Source: Micropterix aruncella
Taxonomy: Eukaryota; Arthropoda; Insecta; Lepidoptera; Micropterigidae
Length of the DNA stretch: 64,000 nt
Direction of reading: 5' to 3'
NCBI GenBank assembly: GCA_944548615.1
Contig: OX155973.1
Coordinates: 8,545,910-8,609,909 of the forward strand
A program made the position numbers and the translations under genes. Below are positions 51,586 through 62,480 of the stretch, in pieces. The notes under the pieces were generated by a model that saw nothing but the letters and a program-made list of their open reading frames with translations, did no database searches and had not been told where the DNA came from. Position 1 is the first letter of the stretch; every line of letters begins with the position of its first letter.

Positions 51586-51839
51586 GGGACGTAATAAAGG
51601 ACGGATTGATTATAAAAACCCAATAATTTAAACAATGATAACAATGTTAACGTTCAACCAATAGTGCCATCTATCATATATTTTCTACAGGCTGAAATTA
51701 TTATCATATATTACATTCCAGAAATAAAATGGCGAGATAGAATGTCATTTGAACATAATACCGCGTAATTATTGTTTGAAAGCTGTACATCAAATTAAAA
51801 TTGACATCTTTATATAAATCATATTAAAATATTAGGAAT

Positions 51840-52945
51840 TACGATTTGAAAATTCGTTTGTTGTTATATTTAATCAGCCAGAATGGCACTGGTCTGAGGG
51901 GGTATGGCAGTACAACCATGAGCGATGTGGACTTGAAGAATGATGCCAGAATGATTGGACAGCGATTGGGGACTTTTGCGTTCCACCTCCAATGCACTGG
52001 AAGGTAATTCTCTATGACTGGACGCCAGAGATGTTGAAATTTTATTTGAATGTCTTTCAGCATACACTTCCAGACCCCAGTAACCTCGCTCGTTAGAGCT
52101 ATGGCGAGGATAGTTCATGTCCCCTTTGTAGCAATACCCCTTGCACAGCTAGACATATTCTAGCTGGCTGCAAGGTGGCCTTAGATCAAGGATGGTACAC
52201 TTACCGCCACAACAAAGTCCTTGCTGTTATTCGCGAGGTAATTAGCCTCTCAGTGGCCCGTGCCAACAAGGGTTTGACACTACCCTACAAACCCCCAATA
52301 CAGTTTTTGCAGGTTGGCTCTAAAGGCAAAAAACATTTAACTACAAAACCTTTCTCAATAATCGAGAAAGCTTCAGATTGGATTCTAAAGGTCGATTCGG
52401 TCTCTAAGCAGTATAAATTCCCTAAAAGTCTCGGATGTACAGCCCTCCGTCCAGATATAACTCTTTACTCTCTATCTCGGAAGGTGGCCCTTATCGTAGA
52501 ATTAACTGTTCTAATAGAATCAAATATCCCAAAAAAAACCACGAGTACAAATTATATAAATACCATGACCTCGCAAATGCCGTCACCCAGAACGGCTTCA
52601 CTGTTCACCTTCACGCGGTGGAATTTGGCGCTCGTGGCCTGCCAGCCAAATCTCTGTTTCACCTCTTTAAAGATCTTGGTCTTTCTAGAAAAATAATCAA
52701 CTCTTTCATAGAAAAGTTATCTAAAACCGCGATTTGCGCATCTCAAATTCTATAGCTTCGAAGGGAGAGTGAATGGGTGGTAAGGTGAACGCTCACATGT
52801 GGCAAGACAGCTGTCCTAAACCTACCACAGGCGGTCGTTAGTCCGGAATCCACTGCTCACCCCCAGAAGTATAAAAAAATAGTATTATGATGGGCCTGAC
52901 TCCGGCCGGTGAATTCCATGGCAGCTCCGTTTGTATTTTATTTTT
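51840..52945 (+). pseudogene. R2-like LINE, C-terminal region with zinc knuckle and endonuclease
   Basis: From about 52085 the + strand reads SCPLCSNTPCTARHILAGCK (a C-x2-C...H...C knuckle), ALDQGWYTYRHNKVLAVIRE, then LRPDITLYSLSRKVALIVEL-TV, the RPD...E-L-T pattern of the restriction-like endonuclease of R2-group LINEs. It ends in [27 protein letters not shown] one-base slip at about 52535 (A-run) and others break the frame. 3' end mirrors CATGGCAGCTCCGTTTGTAT. The zone 51840-52080 may be earlier coding sequence, too degraded to read. Confidence 0.78.
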
Positions 52946-53644
52946 ATTTATTGCGATGGGACACCGATATATAGTATGCCGTCAAACTGCCATACCATAA
53001 ACGCCGCCATTTTTAACATAAGAGAAGATTAAATCAATGTTTGGAACGATGAATGAGTTCGATCAATGTTTGAATCTACTAAATGCATTTCGTAGTAAAA
53101 CCTTTGCTGCCAAAACGTACAATGGCATTGAGCAATCTAATACTCTATATGTATAATCAATGATTGTACATAAATGAGGAATAATTATTATATTAGAATG
53201 TGTATAATTATCTATAGAATGGAGATATATTTTTTGGAACTTATTGTATCCAATAAGTTTACAACCTGTCTTTTCCGACATTCAACTGATTTCGAAACAA
53301 ATATTTTAATAGCCCTTGATTAGACTCACGTGACTTAAAAAATACATAAATGCAAATGACGCAGTTCACTAAAACAGGATCTTAAGGCGCCCTTAGTCGC
53401 AGGGCAGTACTCAAGTCAACGCAGTTTAAATGCTCGCTATTTTGCCTTAAATAAATTCCGAATCATTCTCGTGATTCAGAACAATTTCATGCATATTTCT
53501 AGCGTTTTCCAAATTCCAATATTTTGGAAAGGGTTATCAAAATATTTTTATGAATGAAATAAATATTAAAAATTGAACCCTTCATTCCGATTTTAATATC
53601 TGTAATTTTATCATAATATGTGTAAAAACATGAACTTTCAGACA
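52946..53644. other. Intergenic: unassigned
   Basis: 53090-53165 holds the GGCATTGAGCAATCTAATAC terminus in reverse. No gene seen in the rest. Confidence 0.4.
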
Positions 53645-54866
53645 AATTAGGAATATAAATAAGTTCGTGCAGTTTTGATAACAGATGTCGCTACTAGTTT
53701 ATTATTCCATTGTTTTATCTGGCAACACCGTCATTTTAAAGTGTTATCATTAGACTTTCTTTTTCAGTATCTCTCATTTCGCTAAAGTGTAAACAACATA
53801 ATTTCTGTGTGCTCTGAAAATGTCAACTTCTGTACTGAATAATGTGTTTTTGCAGGGAGTTTTACTTCATTACTTCAATATGAAGAAAAAGGCTGCCGAA
53901 AGTCATCGTATTTTAGTGGAAGTTTATAGTGACCATGCTCTAGCTGAATGAATGTGTCAGAAGTGGTTTGCACAGTTTAAAAGTGGCAATTTTGATTTGG
54001 AAGACGAAGAACGACCCGGAGCGCCACCAAAGTTTGAGGATGAAGAATTAGAGGCAAGGCTCGATGAAGATCCATCAGAAATGCAAGAGGAACTCGCAAA
54101 AACACTCGGAGTTACTAAACTAGCCATTTGCCATCGTTTAAAAGTAATGAGAATGATCGGAAAGGTAGTAAATTGGGTGCCGTATGAACTAAAGCCAAGA
54201 GACGTCGAACGTTGTTTTTTTACGTGTGAACAACTGCTCCAACGGCAAAAAATAAAGGAGTTTTTGCATCGAATTGTGACTGGCGATGAAAAGTGGGTCC
54301 ATTACATTAATCCAAAACGTCGGGCAACTTATGGATACCCTCCGCCATGCCTCATCATCAATTGCCAAGCCGAGAAGATCATGTCGAGAAGATCATGCTG
54401 TGTATTTGATGGGACCACCTGGGTGTGGTGTACTATGAGCTGCTACAATCGAACGAAGGGGAGGTCTACCGATGACAATTGATGCATTTGAGCCAAGCAT
54501 TGCGAGAAAAACAGCAGCAATACGCCGACAGACACGACAAAGTTATTTTGCAACATGATAATGCTCGGCCATATGTTGCGGCGCCCGTTAAAACGTACTT
54601 AGAAACACTCAAATGGGAAATCCAACCCCCCCTCCCCCCCCCCCCTGCAGTATAGCCCAGACATTGCTTCTTCCAATTACCATCTATTTCGAACGATGCA
54701 ACATGGCCTGGCTAACCAGCACTTCTCCAATTACGATGAAGTCAAAGAATGGATCGATGCATGGATATTGGCCAAAGAGCCGGCCTTTTTTCACGATGGG
54801 ATCTGTCAATTCCCAGAAATTTGGGAAGAAGTAGTGGCTAGCGTCGGACAATACTTTGAACATTGA
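53645..54866 (+). pseudogene. Mariner transposase relic
   Basis: 5' end TTAGGAATATAAATAAGTTC GTGC resembles a mariner terminal repeat. The coding region starts ATG at 53820 (MSTSVLNNVFLQGVLLHYFN), with KKKAAESHRILVEVYSDHAL, WFAQFKSGNFDLEDEERPGA-PPKFED (helix-turn-helix region), GVTKLAICHRLKVM, WVPYELKPRDVERCFFTCEQ, and VTGDEKWVHY (first catalytic Asp). HDNARPYVA (second Asp) and DIAPSNYH-like text follow in shifted frames. A TGA at 53949 replaces the usual codon after LAE, slips occur at about 54335 and 54430, and a C-run sits at about 54625-54648. The 3' inverted repeat is missing; RepA follows. Not functional, and with no SET domain it is not SETMAR. Confidence 0.88.
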
Positions 54867-54879
54867 ATGTGTAACGTTG

Positions 54880-55560
54880 GTCTCTCACGGGTGAGACCAA
54901 CGTTTTACCTCGCTGGCACTGAGAAGTGAAACAAGTGGACAGCCTATTAGATTTAGCAGGATTTCTCCATCCACCACTCTGGTCTCAGGTTTGAAATTGC
55001 TTGTGCCGCCTCTACGTGATGTTGGCGGTAATTCAGTTTGAAAATATCGTAGACCTGTGCGTTCTTTGCTTGTCTTTCACATGGGATCGAGTGGCCAACG
55101 GGTTGTTTTAGGAATAGCTGACCAGGTCAACAACCACCCCCTGCTTCTTTGGAAACGTTTAAGATATCTTCCAGACCCCCCTCCCCCTGTTATTTGCCAG
55201 AATACAGTCAATTGGCTGATGCCGCAAGATGCGCAAACCGCCCACCAGTGCCAGAAGGTCATCCCCGAGGATCTAATCTACCTGCCGTGACAGAGGAAAC
55301 TCGTCCTTTCCAGATTCGTCCCTCTTCAAGGAGGCTACTGGCTGGGAGTTGAACTGTGAGTTGAGCCGACCAAAGACAAGGAGCAGGCCAAGCTGCACAG
55401 GAACCGTTAGCTGCCTGAGGATGGCTGAGGTAACAGTGAAAATCACAGAAATGAAAGGGAGAGCTAGGAGGAAACCGCAATCTGGCCTTAATCTATACTG
55501 CCGCTTGCAGAGGGGTACACGAGAACGGCTCTGCGTGAAATGACAGGTGAAGGCCAGATG
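54880..55560 (+). repeat. RepA unit, forward, diverged subfamily
   Basis: Starts with a short hairpin CGTTGGTCTCTCACGGGTGAGACCAACG (about 54870-54897), then RepA-like CTCGCTGGCACTGAGAAGTG, ATCGTAGACCTGTGCGTTCT, CAGTCAATTGGCTGATGCCG, ending in the CTTCAAGGAGGCTACTGGCT subfamily tail. Confidence 0.65.
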
Positions 55561-55963
55561 GACAACTTTAAAAAGTAGGCAGCCAAAGAGAGCTATTGTG
55601 AGACTGACGAGGTATTTTTTGGGCCTCTATCATTCTTTGGGCTCTGGGCTTAATAGACACCTATAAATTCTGGGCATGAGGCAATTGTACGTGCTCAGTA
55701 TTATCCACAAGAATGAAGAACACGGAAACTATCAGATGTGGCCAAAATATGCGAGATACGACCTTCGTGGAACTATAAATAGCATTAAAAAACTGTGTTG
55801 TTTCTTTACTGCGAATGTAGATATATAATTTGCTTTATTTGCCCATTTTTTTAAGGAATTTTAAAATTTAATTTTCGTTATATACAAAGTTTTTAATATA
55901 AATGAAAGAAATACAATACGGGCCTGCAAAATTGTTTTCTTAAAAAGATATAAAGGTACATTT
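55561..55963. other. 3' flank of AP-3 mu; polyadenylation region
   Basis: Non-coding. On the - strand AATAAA (plus-strand TTTATT at 55834-55839) lies about 125 bp past the AP-3 mu stop and is a reasonable polyadenylation signal. Beyond it, no feature is recognised. Confidence 0.5.
55834..55839 (-). terminator. AATAAA signal of the AP-3 mu gene
   Basis: - strand AATAAA about 125 bp downstream of the TAA at 55964-55966. It is the nearest full match; usage not proven. Confidence 0.5.
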
Positions 55964-56149
55964 TTACATTCTAATGCTGAATTTTCCACCTTTTGTGATG
56001 TACTTTACACCTTTGAAGGGTTTATAACGTTCTCCGTACATATCTAATCGATTGACACGTAATCCGCTAACAGCCAATTGGCTAATTGTAAAGTGTACAT
56101 TAATTGTTGGGTTGGCACCAGCTGTATCAGCTCCCGAAACCACGGATAC
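55964..56149 (-). CDS. AP3M1: AP-3 mu terminal exon
   Basis: VSVVSGADTAGANPTINVHF, TISQLAVSGLRVNRLDMYGE, RYKPFKGVKYITKGGKFSIR-M, stop TAA. Acceptor CGTTTTCTAG. The last residues match the strongly conserved AP-3 mu C-terminus. Confidence 0.94.
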   Translation of the reverse strand, partial: VSVVSGADTAGANPTINVHFTISQLAVSGLRVNRLDMYGERYKPFKGVKYITKGGKFSIRM

Positions 56150-59100
56150 CTAGAAAACGAAAACAGGCATATGAATTTATGAAAGTATTCAAAACAATAA
56201 TTGACTAAGACTCTAAACGAAACACTAGTTCGTTAGTTAGTTAGTTTGTACGGGCTTTTTCCCGCACTTGGCCTCTTGATTGGGCCGTTGTGCGTGGCTC
56301 ATGTTCTTATTTATGTTACTCTAAACGAAACACTAGTAGCTGTCTTCTCAAAACCAGCTAGAAGCGAGACGCCCAGCTCTAGAGGCTGACTGAAGAGCAG
56401 AATTCTCGGTTCTATAGGGTGCGAGGGACCAAATAATTGTCTTAGAGATAGTCGAGATGAGATGTAGTGTAGAGATGTGTTACAGATTGTCCATAGAGAT
56501 AGTCGAGGATATAACCTCAACTATCTCTAGGGAGTAAAATAAAATACAAACGGAGCTGCCATGGAATTTACCAACCGAATTCAGGCCCATCATATACTAT
56601 TATTACACTTCTAGGGGGTGAGCGGTGGATTCCGGACTAACGACCGGCTGTGGTAGGTTTAGGACAGCTGTCTTGCCACATGTGAGCGTTCACCTTACCA
56701 CCCATTCACTCCCCTTTCGAAGCCATGGAATATGAGATGCGGAAATTGCAGTTTCAGATATTTTTTCTAGAAAGGAGTTGAATATTTTCATGGAGAGACC
56801 GAGATCTTTAAAAAGGTGAAACAGAAATTTAGTTGGCAGGCCACGAGTGCCAACTTCCACCGCGTGAAGGTGAACAGTGAAGCCGTTCCGGGTGACGGCA
56901 TTTGCGAGATCATGGTATTTATTTAATTTGTACTCGTGGTCTTTCGGGATATTTGATTCCCATGGAACAGTTAATTCTACGATAAGGACCATCTTCCGAG
57001 ATAGAGAGTAAAGAGTTATATCTGGACGCAGGGCTGTGCATACAAGACTTTCAGGAAATTTATACTGCTTAGAGACCGAATCGACCTCCATAATCCAATC
57101 TGAAGCTTTCTCGATTATTGAGAAAGGTTTTGTAGTGAAATGTTTTTTGCCTTTAGAGCCATCCCGCACAAACTGTATTGGGGATTAGGAGGATACTGTC
57201 AAACCCTTGTTGGCACGAACCACTGAGAGGCTAATTACCTCGCAAATAACAGCTAGGACTTTGTCGTGGCGGTAAGTGTACAGTCCTTGATCTAAGGCCA
57301 CCTTGCAGCCCGCTAGAATATGTCTAGCTGTGCAAGGAGTATTACTACAAAGGGGACATGAATTATGTATAAGTTTTATATGGAAACGTAGAGCATGGAA
57401 ATAATGTATTGTTTTGGGAATGGACAAGTCTGGTTCTATTTGAAAATGTGACTATCAGAATAAATTTAGTACGTGATGTAGTCACTTTGGAATGAAATTA
57501 AATACCCCAATCGATTATTCACTACCAATTACCCCCGAAATGGATGGTAGTCAATTTTGCCCAAGAATGGACAAATAGAATTTTGAATGCCAGCTTATCA
57601 TTTGTAAAAGTTGAAATGTTTTAAAACTCCAGTACTCACTGATCACAAAATTTTGAAACATGCAATTGAATAAAACTGTACTGTTTTAAATTCGAGATTC
57701 AAAAATATCGTCAAAGTACTTTACTGAATTTGATGGAGTACCATCAACCTATATCACAAATAAATAAATAGGATATACAAATAAATAAATAAATATCGCA
57801 AATAAAAAATGGTAATGGACAGACACAGACAGTTTTATAATAAGAGTTTGAAGCAATATGTGACACCCTTACAATTCAAATTTTCGTTTTTAACACGCTT
57901 TTATTAGGTCGACCTGTATGTAACTAAATATGTAATGGAATCTAAGGTAACTAATTTAACCGTCTTCCAAGGGTCGTAGCGTCATGAAAATTGGCAGCTG
58001 TATGTAGTTCTGATGACAATACAATAATATGGTACTGTCGAACTGATCTGATGATGGAGTCGGAAGATATGAACTGGAACTTCATGATGGAACATCGTAT
58101 CATAGCTGTGTTTGGACTTGTTAGAAAAGTCTTGGAATGAACTTTGACCACGATTAGGTTTCAAGGTCTGATGATGAAACCGAAAGATAGGCACTGACAT
58201 TCCATGATGGAATATCGTATCATAGCCGTTTGTATGTGAATATTGTTTTTATTTATAGTTATTGGTGTAAAACCATCCTCCGGATTGTTCTGTCCGTGTC
58301 CTGAGTAGTTATCATTCAGTGCCATCTTATTTGGTGATACCTCTTACGTGCTTAGTAGTAATTCTAAGCAAGCAACTTATCTCTTTGACAGTTTGAATCT
58401 ATAGTACAGTAAAGTAATATTTTTTTAATTTTTTTTCAGAGTAAAGTTATTCAGGTTTTTTCATGCCCTGAAAAGTATGCTTGTTGGCATGTACGAGGTC
58501 TCACCCATGGAGCGACTATATACCCCTCCATAGTGTTTAGATAGATAAACGAATAGAATGTGAATAAAGTTGCTGTACTTACGGTTCCCTTAATGTTGGG
58601 CAGTTTCGATCCGTCGACTCTCCCGATATCCCAATGCATAATTTTTGTGACAGGGTCGTATGAGTACCGTCCTTGGTTCGATATTAAAGAGCAGTTTAAA
58701 ACGCACTTAGGCATCACTACATCAAGCGAAACGGCTAAAAGTCAAGAGAAAAATAATATTAAGTTCAGAGAGAACGAGAAGTCATATACGAGATGACGTC
58801 TTTCGCATTCCTCATTCGAATCTCAAATGAAAATTGATCGACGATGACGTCAACTATACTGGTAATGATACTGCTATACTGATGATAATGAGATCGATAG
58901 ATAATGACATTTTCAGTATAAGGTGTGTGACTACATGTGTGTGACCCAGCATACTCTGTTTCTTAGGAAACATACATTTCCAGACTCCCACGGTCATTCA
59001 CTGAATTCAATAATCCAAGTTAGGGGAGTGATGCCCCCCCCCCCCCCCCCCCCCAGGGCTCGCCTGAAGGAAATCCCCCAGCGCACTGCAAATACACTAC

Positions 59101-62004
59101 TGCTTACACAAGCAGGATATACGTACAGGCAGAGTTCACTGAGGCCTTCTGGGGCAATTTGTCTCTTCAAAGAGGCTACTGGATGGAAGTTGCTCCATAA
59201 ATTGACCCGACCCAACGAAACGAACTGGCCATTGTGACCCAAACTGCGAGGAACCATTCGAGACAGTACATACAAGGAGCGTCATTTACTAGGGACGAAC
59301 ATGCCACCCCAGGAAGTTATAATGATATCAGATGAAGAGACTTTCTCCCATGGATTGAATGCAGAGACTTAGGGACAACACAGTCCACAGTTTAACTACG
59401 TCAATAAGCCCGTAAGAGTCCAACACCTTACCACGAGGCACTGGGAAGATAACCCAGCAGGTCAATCATACGCCCTTACTACCAAATTTAGACACATTTC
59501 TCTATCCTCCGGTCTGCAGGTTACAGCCGCCGGCAGGGTTCATAGTGGCACTAACAAGTGGGAGCTAATGGGCTTGGCCACTGAGACCCGTGTGTTCAGG
59601 GTCGCTAAACTCACGGGTCAACACCTATCCGGCGGCCTCCACGCAGAAGTGCAAGCCAGGGTAGGACTCTGGCCTGCGGGCCGGTTTCCCCTAGGAGGCA
59701 ACCTTCGGGGGCTCCTGGACGGTTTACGCACCATGCGGCATCAGCCAATCGATTGCACATTCTGACCGACAGTCGGGGGAGTCTGGAAACAGTACTGTCT
59801 CCTATAGAGCGGCAGTAGTTGTTCACCTTACGGCAACTGCTCTTGAAACGACCATTCGGCCACCCGATCCCGGGTGAACGGCCGGGAAAAAGATGCTGCG
59901 GTCTGCGATAGATTCGATAGACACCGTATCACCGCTACGTAAGAGAAAAGGACCGAGCAAGCGACCTCAAACTTGTAACCAGTCAGGAGACCGGAGTAAT
60001 CTGATTGCAACTGGTAGTGAGGGCGCGAGTGTCGGTCTGCTGGGTGATTAACCTTTTATCTCGCAATAAGGCGTTAGTGGCGAAACTAGACGGTGGATTG
60101 TTTTCTAATATCGTTATTAGAAAACTAAATCTAATATCGTTAGAACTTTCTGAGGTGACGGCAGGGGCGTAGCTACCGCCGTATCTGCCGTATCAATTAT
60201 ACGGGGCCCCCGTGCCACGGGTCCCCCAACCTAACCTGACCTGACCTGGCGACCTGAGTAGTATGTTCAAAATATTACAACCGGAGAAACTCCTGTCTTC
60301 TTCAAACGAAGAGATATTAAACGCTTCCGGAAAACTGTCGGCTAAATAAGTTATTCTTCATGACCAATTAAATGCTCTAAAAACATGCTTAAAATCTGAA
60401 ATTCAAAAAATTTATTCCATTAAGGAACTCATTGAATTATTGCTGATAAAATTCAATAGTCTTGCATCCAGTTTTCCGGAGGTAATAACAGCATGCTCTT
60501 TTTATCTTGGTCCTTTCAGTTACAACTGCAACTGCTGAAAGAAGTTTTTCAAAATTAAAACTGATAAAAAATTACCTAAGAACTTCGATGGGACATGAAC
60601 GCCTGTCAGATCTGTCACTATTGTCCATAGAGGCAGAAACTTTAGAAAAACTAAAGTCATCATCAGCTATAAATGATTTAATAAATCAGTTTGCCGAAAA
60701 AAAGGCAAGGAGAGTGTATTTAATTTGAATTGTTTGTAAAATTTTTGGAAAAAGTGACAGATAGATAATTATCATGAAAAAATATTTCTTTTAATTTTAT
60801 GCAAACATTTTTTTTTCTTTTGTGAGAAATCTTTACCCTTCCTAAGGGCCCCCAAACCAATTTTATACGGGGCCCCGCCAAGGCACGCTACACCACTGGG
60901 TGACGGGTTCACCCGTTGTAGTTGACAGCTCTAGTTGGCAATGATAAGTTAAGTTCCTCTTGAAGGATGCTATCAGATGAAGAGTTAAACTGTGAGTTGG
61001 GCCAACCAAGGCCATACAAAAAAGTCTATACACTACCCAAGATGCGCGGAACCATTAGGAACTAAAGGAGTCAGTACATTAAATTATATAAAACTTACCC
61101 TCTAAGTTGCGTCCCAAGGTCTGTCGCGGTGCAACAACAATGTCTAGCTTGCCCTGATCTCCAGCAGATCTCAGTACGAGGTTATGTCTCACGTGAATTG
61201 GAATTGCAACCATATTTTGTGACCCGATATGGTAAGACATCAGCCGAAAGTTGCCATCGGGCGGAATGAAGGATAATATTCGCTCAGACTGAAATTTTTA
61301 ATATACAAAATATGAGAAGTTATAGCTTTAGGACCCCAGATTACTTAAAGGAACAAAGGGAGCCTCTTTAAGCATTTTGAAGGAGTTTTTCCTAAACATG
61401 TAGTCTTATCGTACTGTTTATTATTACCAGAATAAGAATAAAATGCTATACATAATAGGAAATCTACTAAGCCTTCTTCGTCTTCTTAAACTATACATAA
61501 TACAGAATATTTATTTCCATTACAACTTAACAATTGTGTAGGAATGACTAAGTATATTAAATTAATCTTAAATTAGTTACTTAATTTACCAAAGGAAAAA
61601 TATAGAAGTAAATTAATCCCAAATTATTCCAATAAGTTGAATTCTTGAAAGTTGGAACTTCGCCGTATGCGGCATGTTTGGTTAGTATTGCGGTATAAAC
61701 TAAAGGTTTTATTCCTCGTTTCATGCTGATGTACTTTCTGGGATATTGCAGAACTCTTATTAGAGAATAAAATGAAGAAGAAACAAAAGAAAGTGGACAA
61801 ATATCACTTCTAAAATTCTTTTGCTTTGGATTTTAGTTAGAACTTTGGCAATCTAGCTCTTAGTAATTATAAATATTAACTGAAACATACCTCCCATCTT
61901 TTAAACCTAACACAAGGATGAAAGGAGACATCGTCGAAAAGCCTTGGATTCATGAAAGACAGCGTCAGGTCTGGCATGCCACTCAGTTTTATCAAACAGT
62001 CAAT
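55964..62004 (-). CDS. AP3M1: AP-3 adaptor complex mu subunit, C-terminal half (four exons)
   Basis: Exons in transcript order: 62004-61891, 61288-61099, 58734-58583, 56149-55964. They join in frame to 213 codons plus stop. Medium subunit of AP-3, which sorts cargo from endosomes to lysosome-related organelles by recognising tyrosine signals; the Drosophila gene is carmine, an eye-colour gene. Hallmarks of the mu homology domain: IKLSGMPDLTLSFMNPRLFD, FHPCVRFKRWE, SERILSFIPPDGNFRLMSYH, IPIHVRHN, YDPVTKIMHWDIGR, and the C-terminus SGLRVNRLDMYGERYKPFKG / VKYITKGGKF. Family proteins are about 415 aa, so about half is present. The N-terminal longin-like half must lie beyond 64000. The reading frame is intact and the family match specific to AP-3 rather than AP-1/AP-2. 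Confidence 0.93.
56150..56526. other. AP-3 mu last intron: unassigned part
   Basis: CTAAACGAAACACTAGT occurs twice (56214 and 56322). 56440-56530 has two GAGATAGTCGAG and one ACTATCTC motif that can pair. No gene. Confidence 0.4.
56527..57430 (-). pseudogene. R2-like LINE, best copy of the C-terminus
   Basis: - strand 57427-56690: NSCPLCSNTPCTARHILAGC (zinc knuckle), ALDQGLYTYRHDKVLAVICE, then after a break [80 protein letters not shown]. The RPD...ELTVPWE block is the restriction-like endonuclease motif. 3' end AATACAAACGGAGCTGCCAT on the plus strand near 56545. Lies in the AP-3 mu intron in the same orientation as the gene. Confidence 0.78.
57431..57885. other. AP-3 mu intron: unassigned
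   Basis: AT-rich, with AAATAAATAAATA runs at about 57755-57795. No gene seen. Confidence 0.4.
57886..58240 (-). repeat. Element with AACACGCTTTTATTA end, copy 3, longer inside
   Basis: TTTTAACACGCTTTTATTAG at the left. In reverse it matches 1604-1932, but has an extra internal block (GGCTATGATACGATATTCCA with TCATCATCAGACC) that is a diverged second copy of an internal unit, so these elements also vary in unit number. Confidence 0.62.
58583..58734 (-). CDS. AP3M1: AP-3 mu exon C
   Basis: AVSLDVVMPKCVLNCSLISN, QGRYSYDPVTKIMHWDIGRV, KLPNIKGT. Acceptor TTGACTTTTAG, donor ACC|GTAAGT, ending phase 0. RepA and hAT lie in the intron upstream of it. Confidence 0.93.
58735..59155. other. AP-3 mu intron: unassigned with poly-C run
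   Basis: 58835-58920 has irregular GATGAT / ACTGATGATAATGA repeats. 59033-59054 is an uninterrupted C-run of about 20. No exon. Confidence 0.4.
59156..61075. repeat. RepA cluster in the AP-3 mu intron
   Basis: Subfamily tail 59156-59275; forward first part 59275-59530; reverse full unit 59555-60161 continued at 60907-60945 after a hAT element; subfamily tail 60946-61075. The half-forward plus full-reverse core repeats the layout at 380-1345. The cluster stops about 25 bp before the exon B splice donor. Confidence 0.72.
60162..60898 (+). mobile_element. hAT element remnant with transposase C-terminus
   Basis: 737 bp, ends CAGGGGCGTAGCTACC and GGCACGCTACACCACTG (imperfect inverted repeats), flanked by the 8-bp duplication GGTGACGG (60154-60161, 60899-60906). 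The + frame 60507-60728 reads [39 protein letters not shown] and KARRVYLI: hAT dimerisation domain, related to but distinct from the copy at 41.1 kb. Upstream, stop-broken text (QLNALKTCLKSEIQKIYSIK) is more of the same transposase. Confidence 0.9.
61099..61288 (-). CDS. AP3M1: AP-3 mu exon B
   Basis: SERILSFIPPDGNFRLMSYH, then QNMVAIPIHVRHNLVLR and QGKLDIVVAPRQTLGRNLEG. Acceptor AAATTTCAG, donor GAGG|GTAAGT, phase 1 at the end. Confidence 0.93.
61289..61890. other. AP-3 mu intron between exons A and B
   Basis: AT-rich, no recognisable repeat or exon. Normal-looking intron. Confidence 0.5.
61891..62004 (-). CDS. AP3M1: AP-3 mu exon A (first in window)
   Basis: 38 codons, phase 0 at both ends. 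Starts IDCLIKLSGMPDLTLSFMNP after TTTTTTTTTTCAG and ends CVRFKRWE at GAG|GTATGT. The upstream exon is not found between 62005 and 64000. Confidence 0.92.
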
Positions 62005-62079
62005 CTGAAAAAAAAAACACCATTAAGGGCCTTCTAGTCACGGAGCAGAACTTTAAAGCTATCTCATAGCAGGCTAAAT

Positions 62080-62480
62080 CCTCTGAGATCTGAAGACAAC
62101 CTACTGCTCTCGATCCCTGGTCACAGCAGTGATTTCTACTTGCACTCATTCTCCATACATGGAGCCCGTCTCTGAAATGCTATACCCACACATGTAAGGA
62201 CAGCGCTGGAAAACTTTTTACAGTGGAACTGCCGCCCAGAAACGACTGGCTAAAAATCCAACAGCAATGGGAGGCCGGTAGCCTTAAATGGTATACTGAT
62301 GGGTCCAAATCGGGACTTGACGTAGACTGTGGTATAAATGGAGAGCAACCAAACTTCGAAAGAAGTGTAAACTTGGGGAAATACGCCTCCATATTCCAAG
62401 CGGAGGTATACGCCATTATTGAATGTGCGGATATCAACCTCCATAAGAACTATGCCAACCACCGTATCTACAGGGTTATT
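62080..62480 (+). pseudogene. Two LINE fragments joined
   Basis: 62085-62200 reads LRSEDNLLLSIPGHSSDFYL-HSFSIHGARLWNAI, the jockey-like LINE of 12.6-13.5 kb. From 62203 it changes to the RNase H LINE: ELPPRNDWL, WYTDGSKSGLDVDCGING, ASIFQAEVYAIIECADI. The junction lies at about 62200. The second ends at 62472 without its C-terminus. Confidence 0.75.

Noticed and set aside
53952..54482. Possible host gene of SETMAR type
   Set aside because: Only the mariner transposase part is present, without a SET domain, with a stop and frame slips.
19679..62004. Functional link between the GMC enzyme and AP-3 mu (an operon-like system)
   Set aside because: They are convergent, on opposite strands, about 7 kb apart, and belong to unrelated pathways; nothing in the sequence ties them together.
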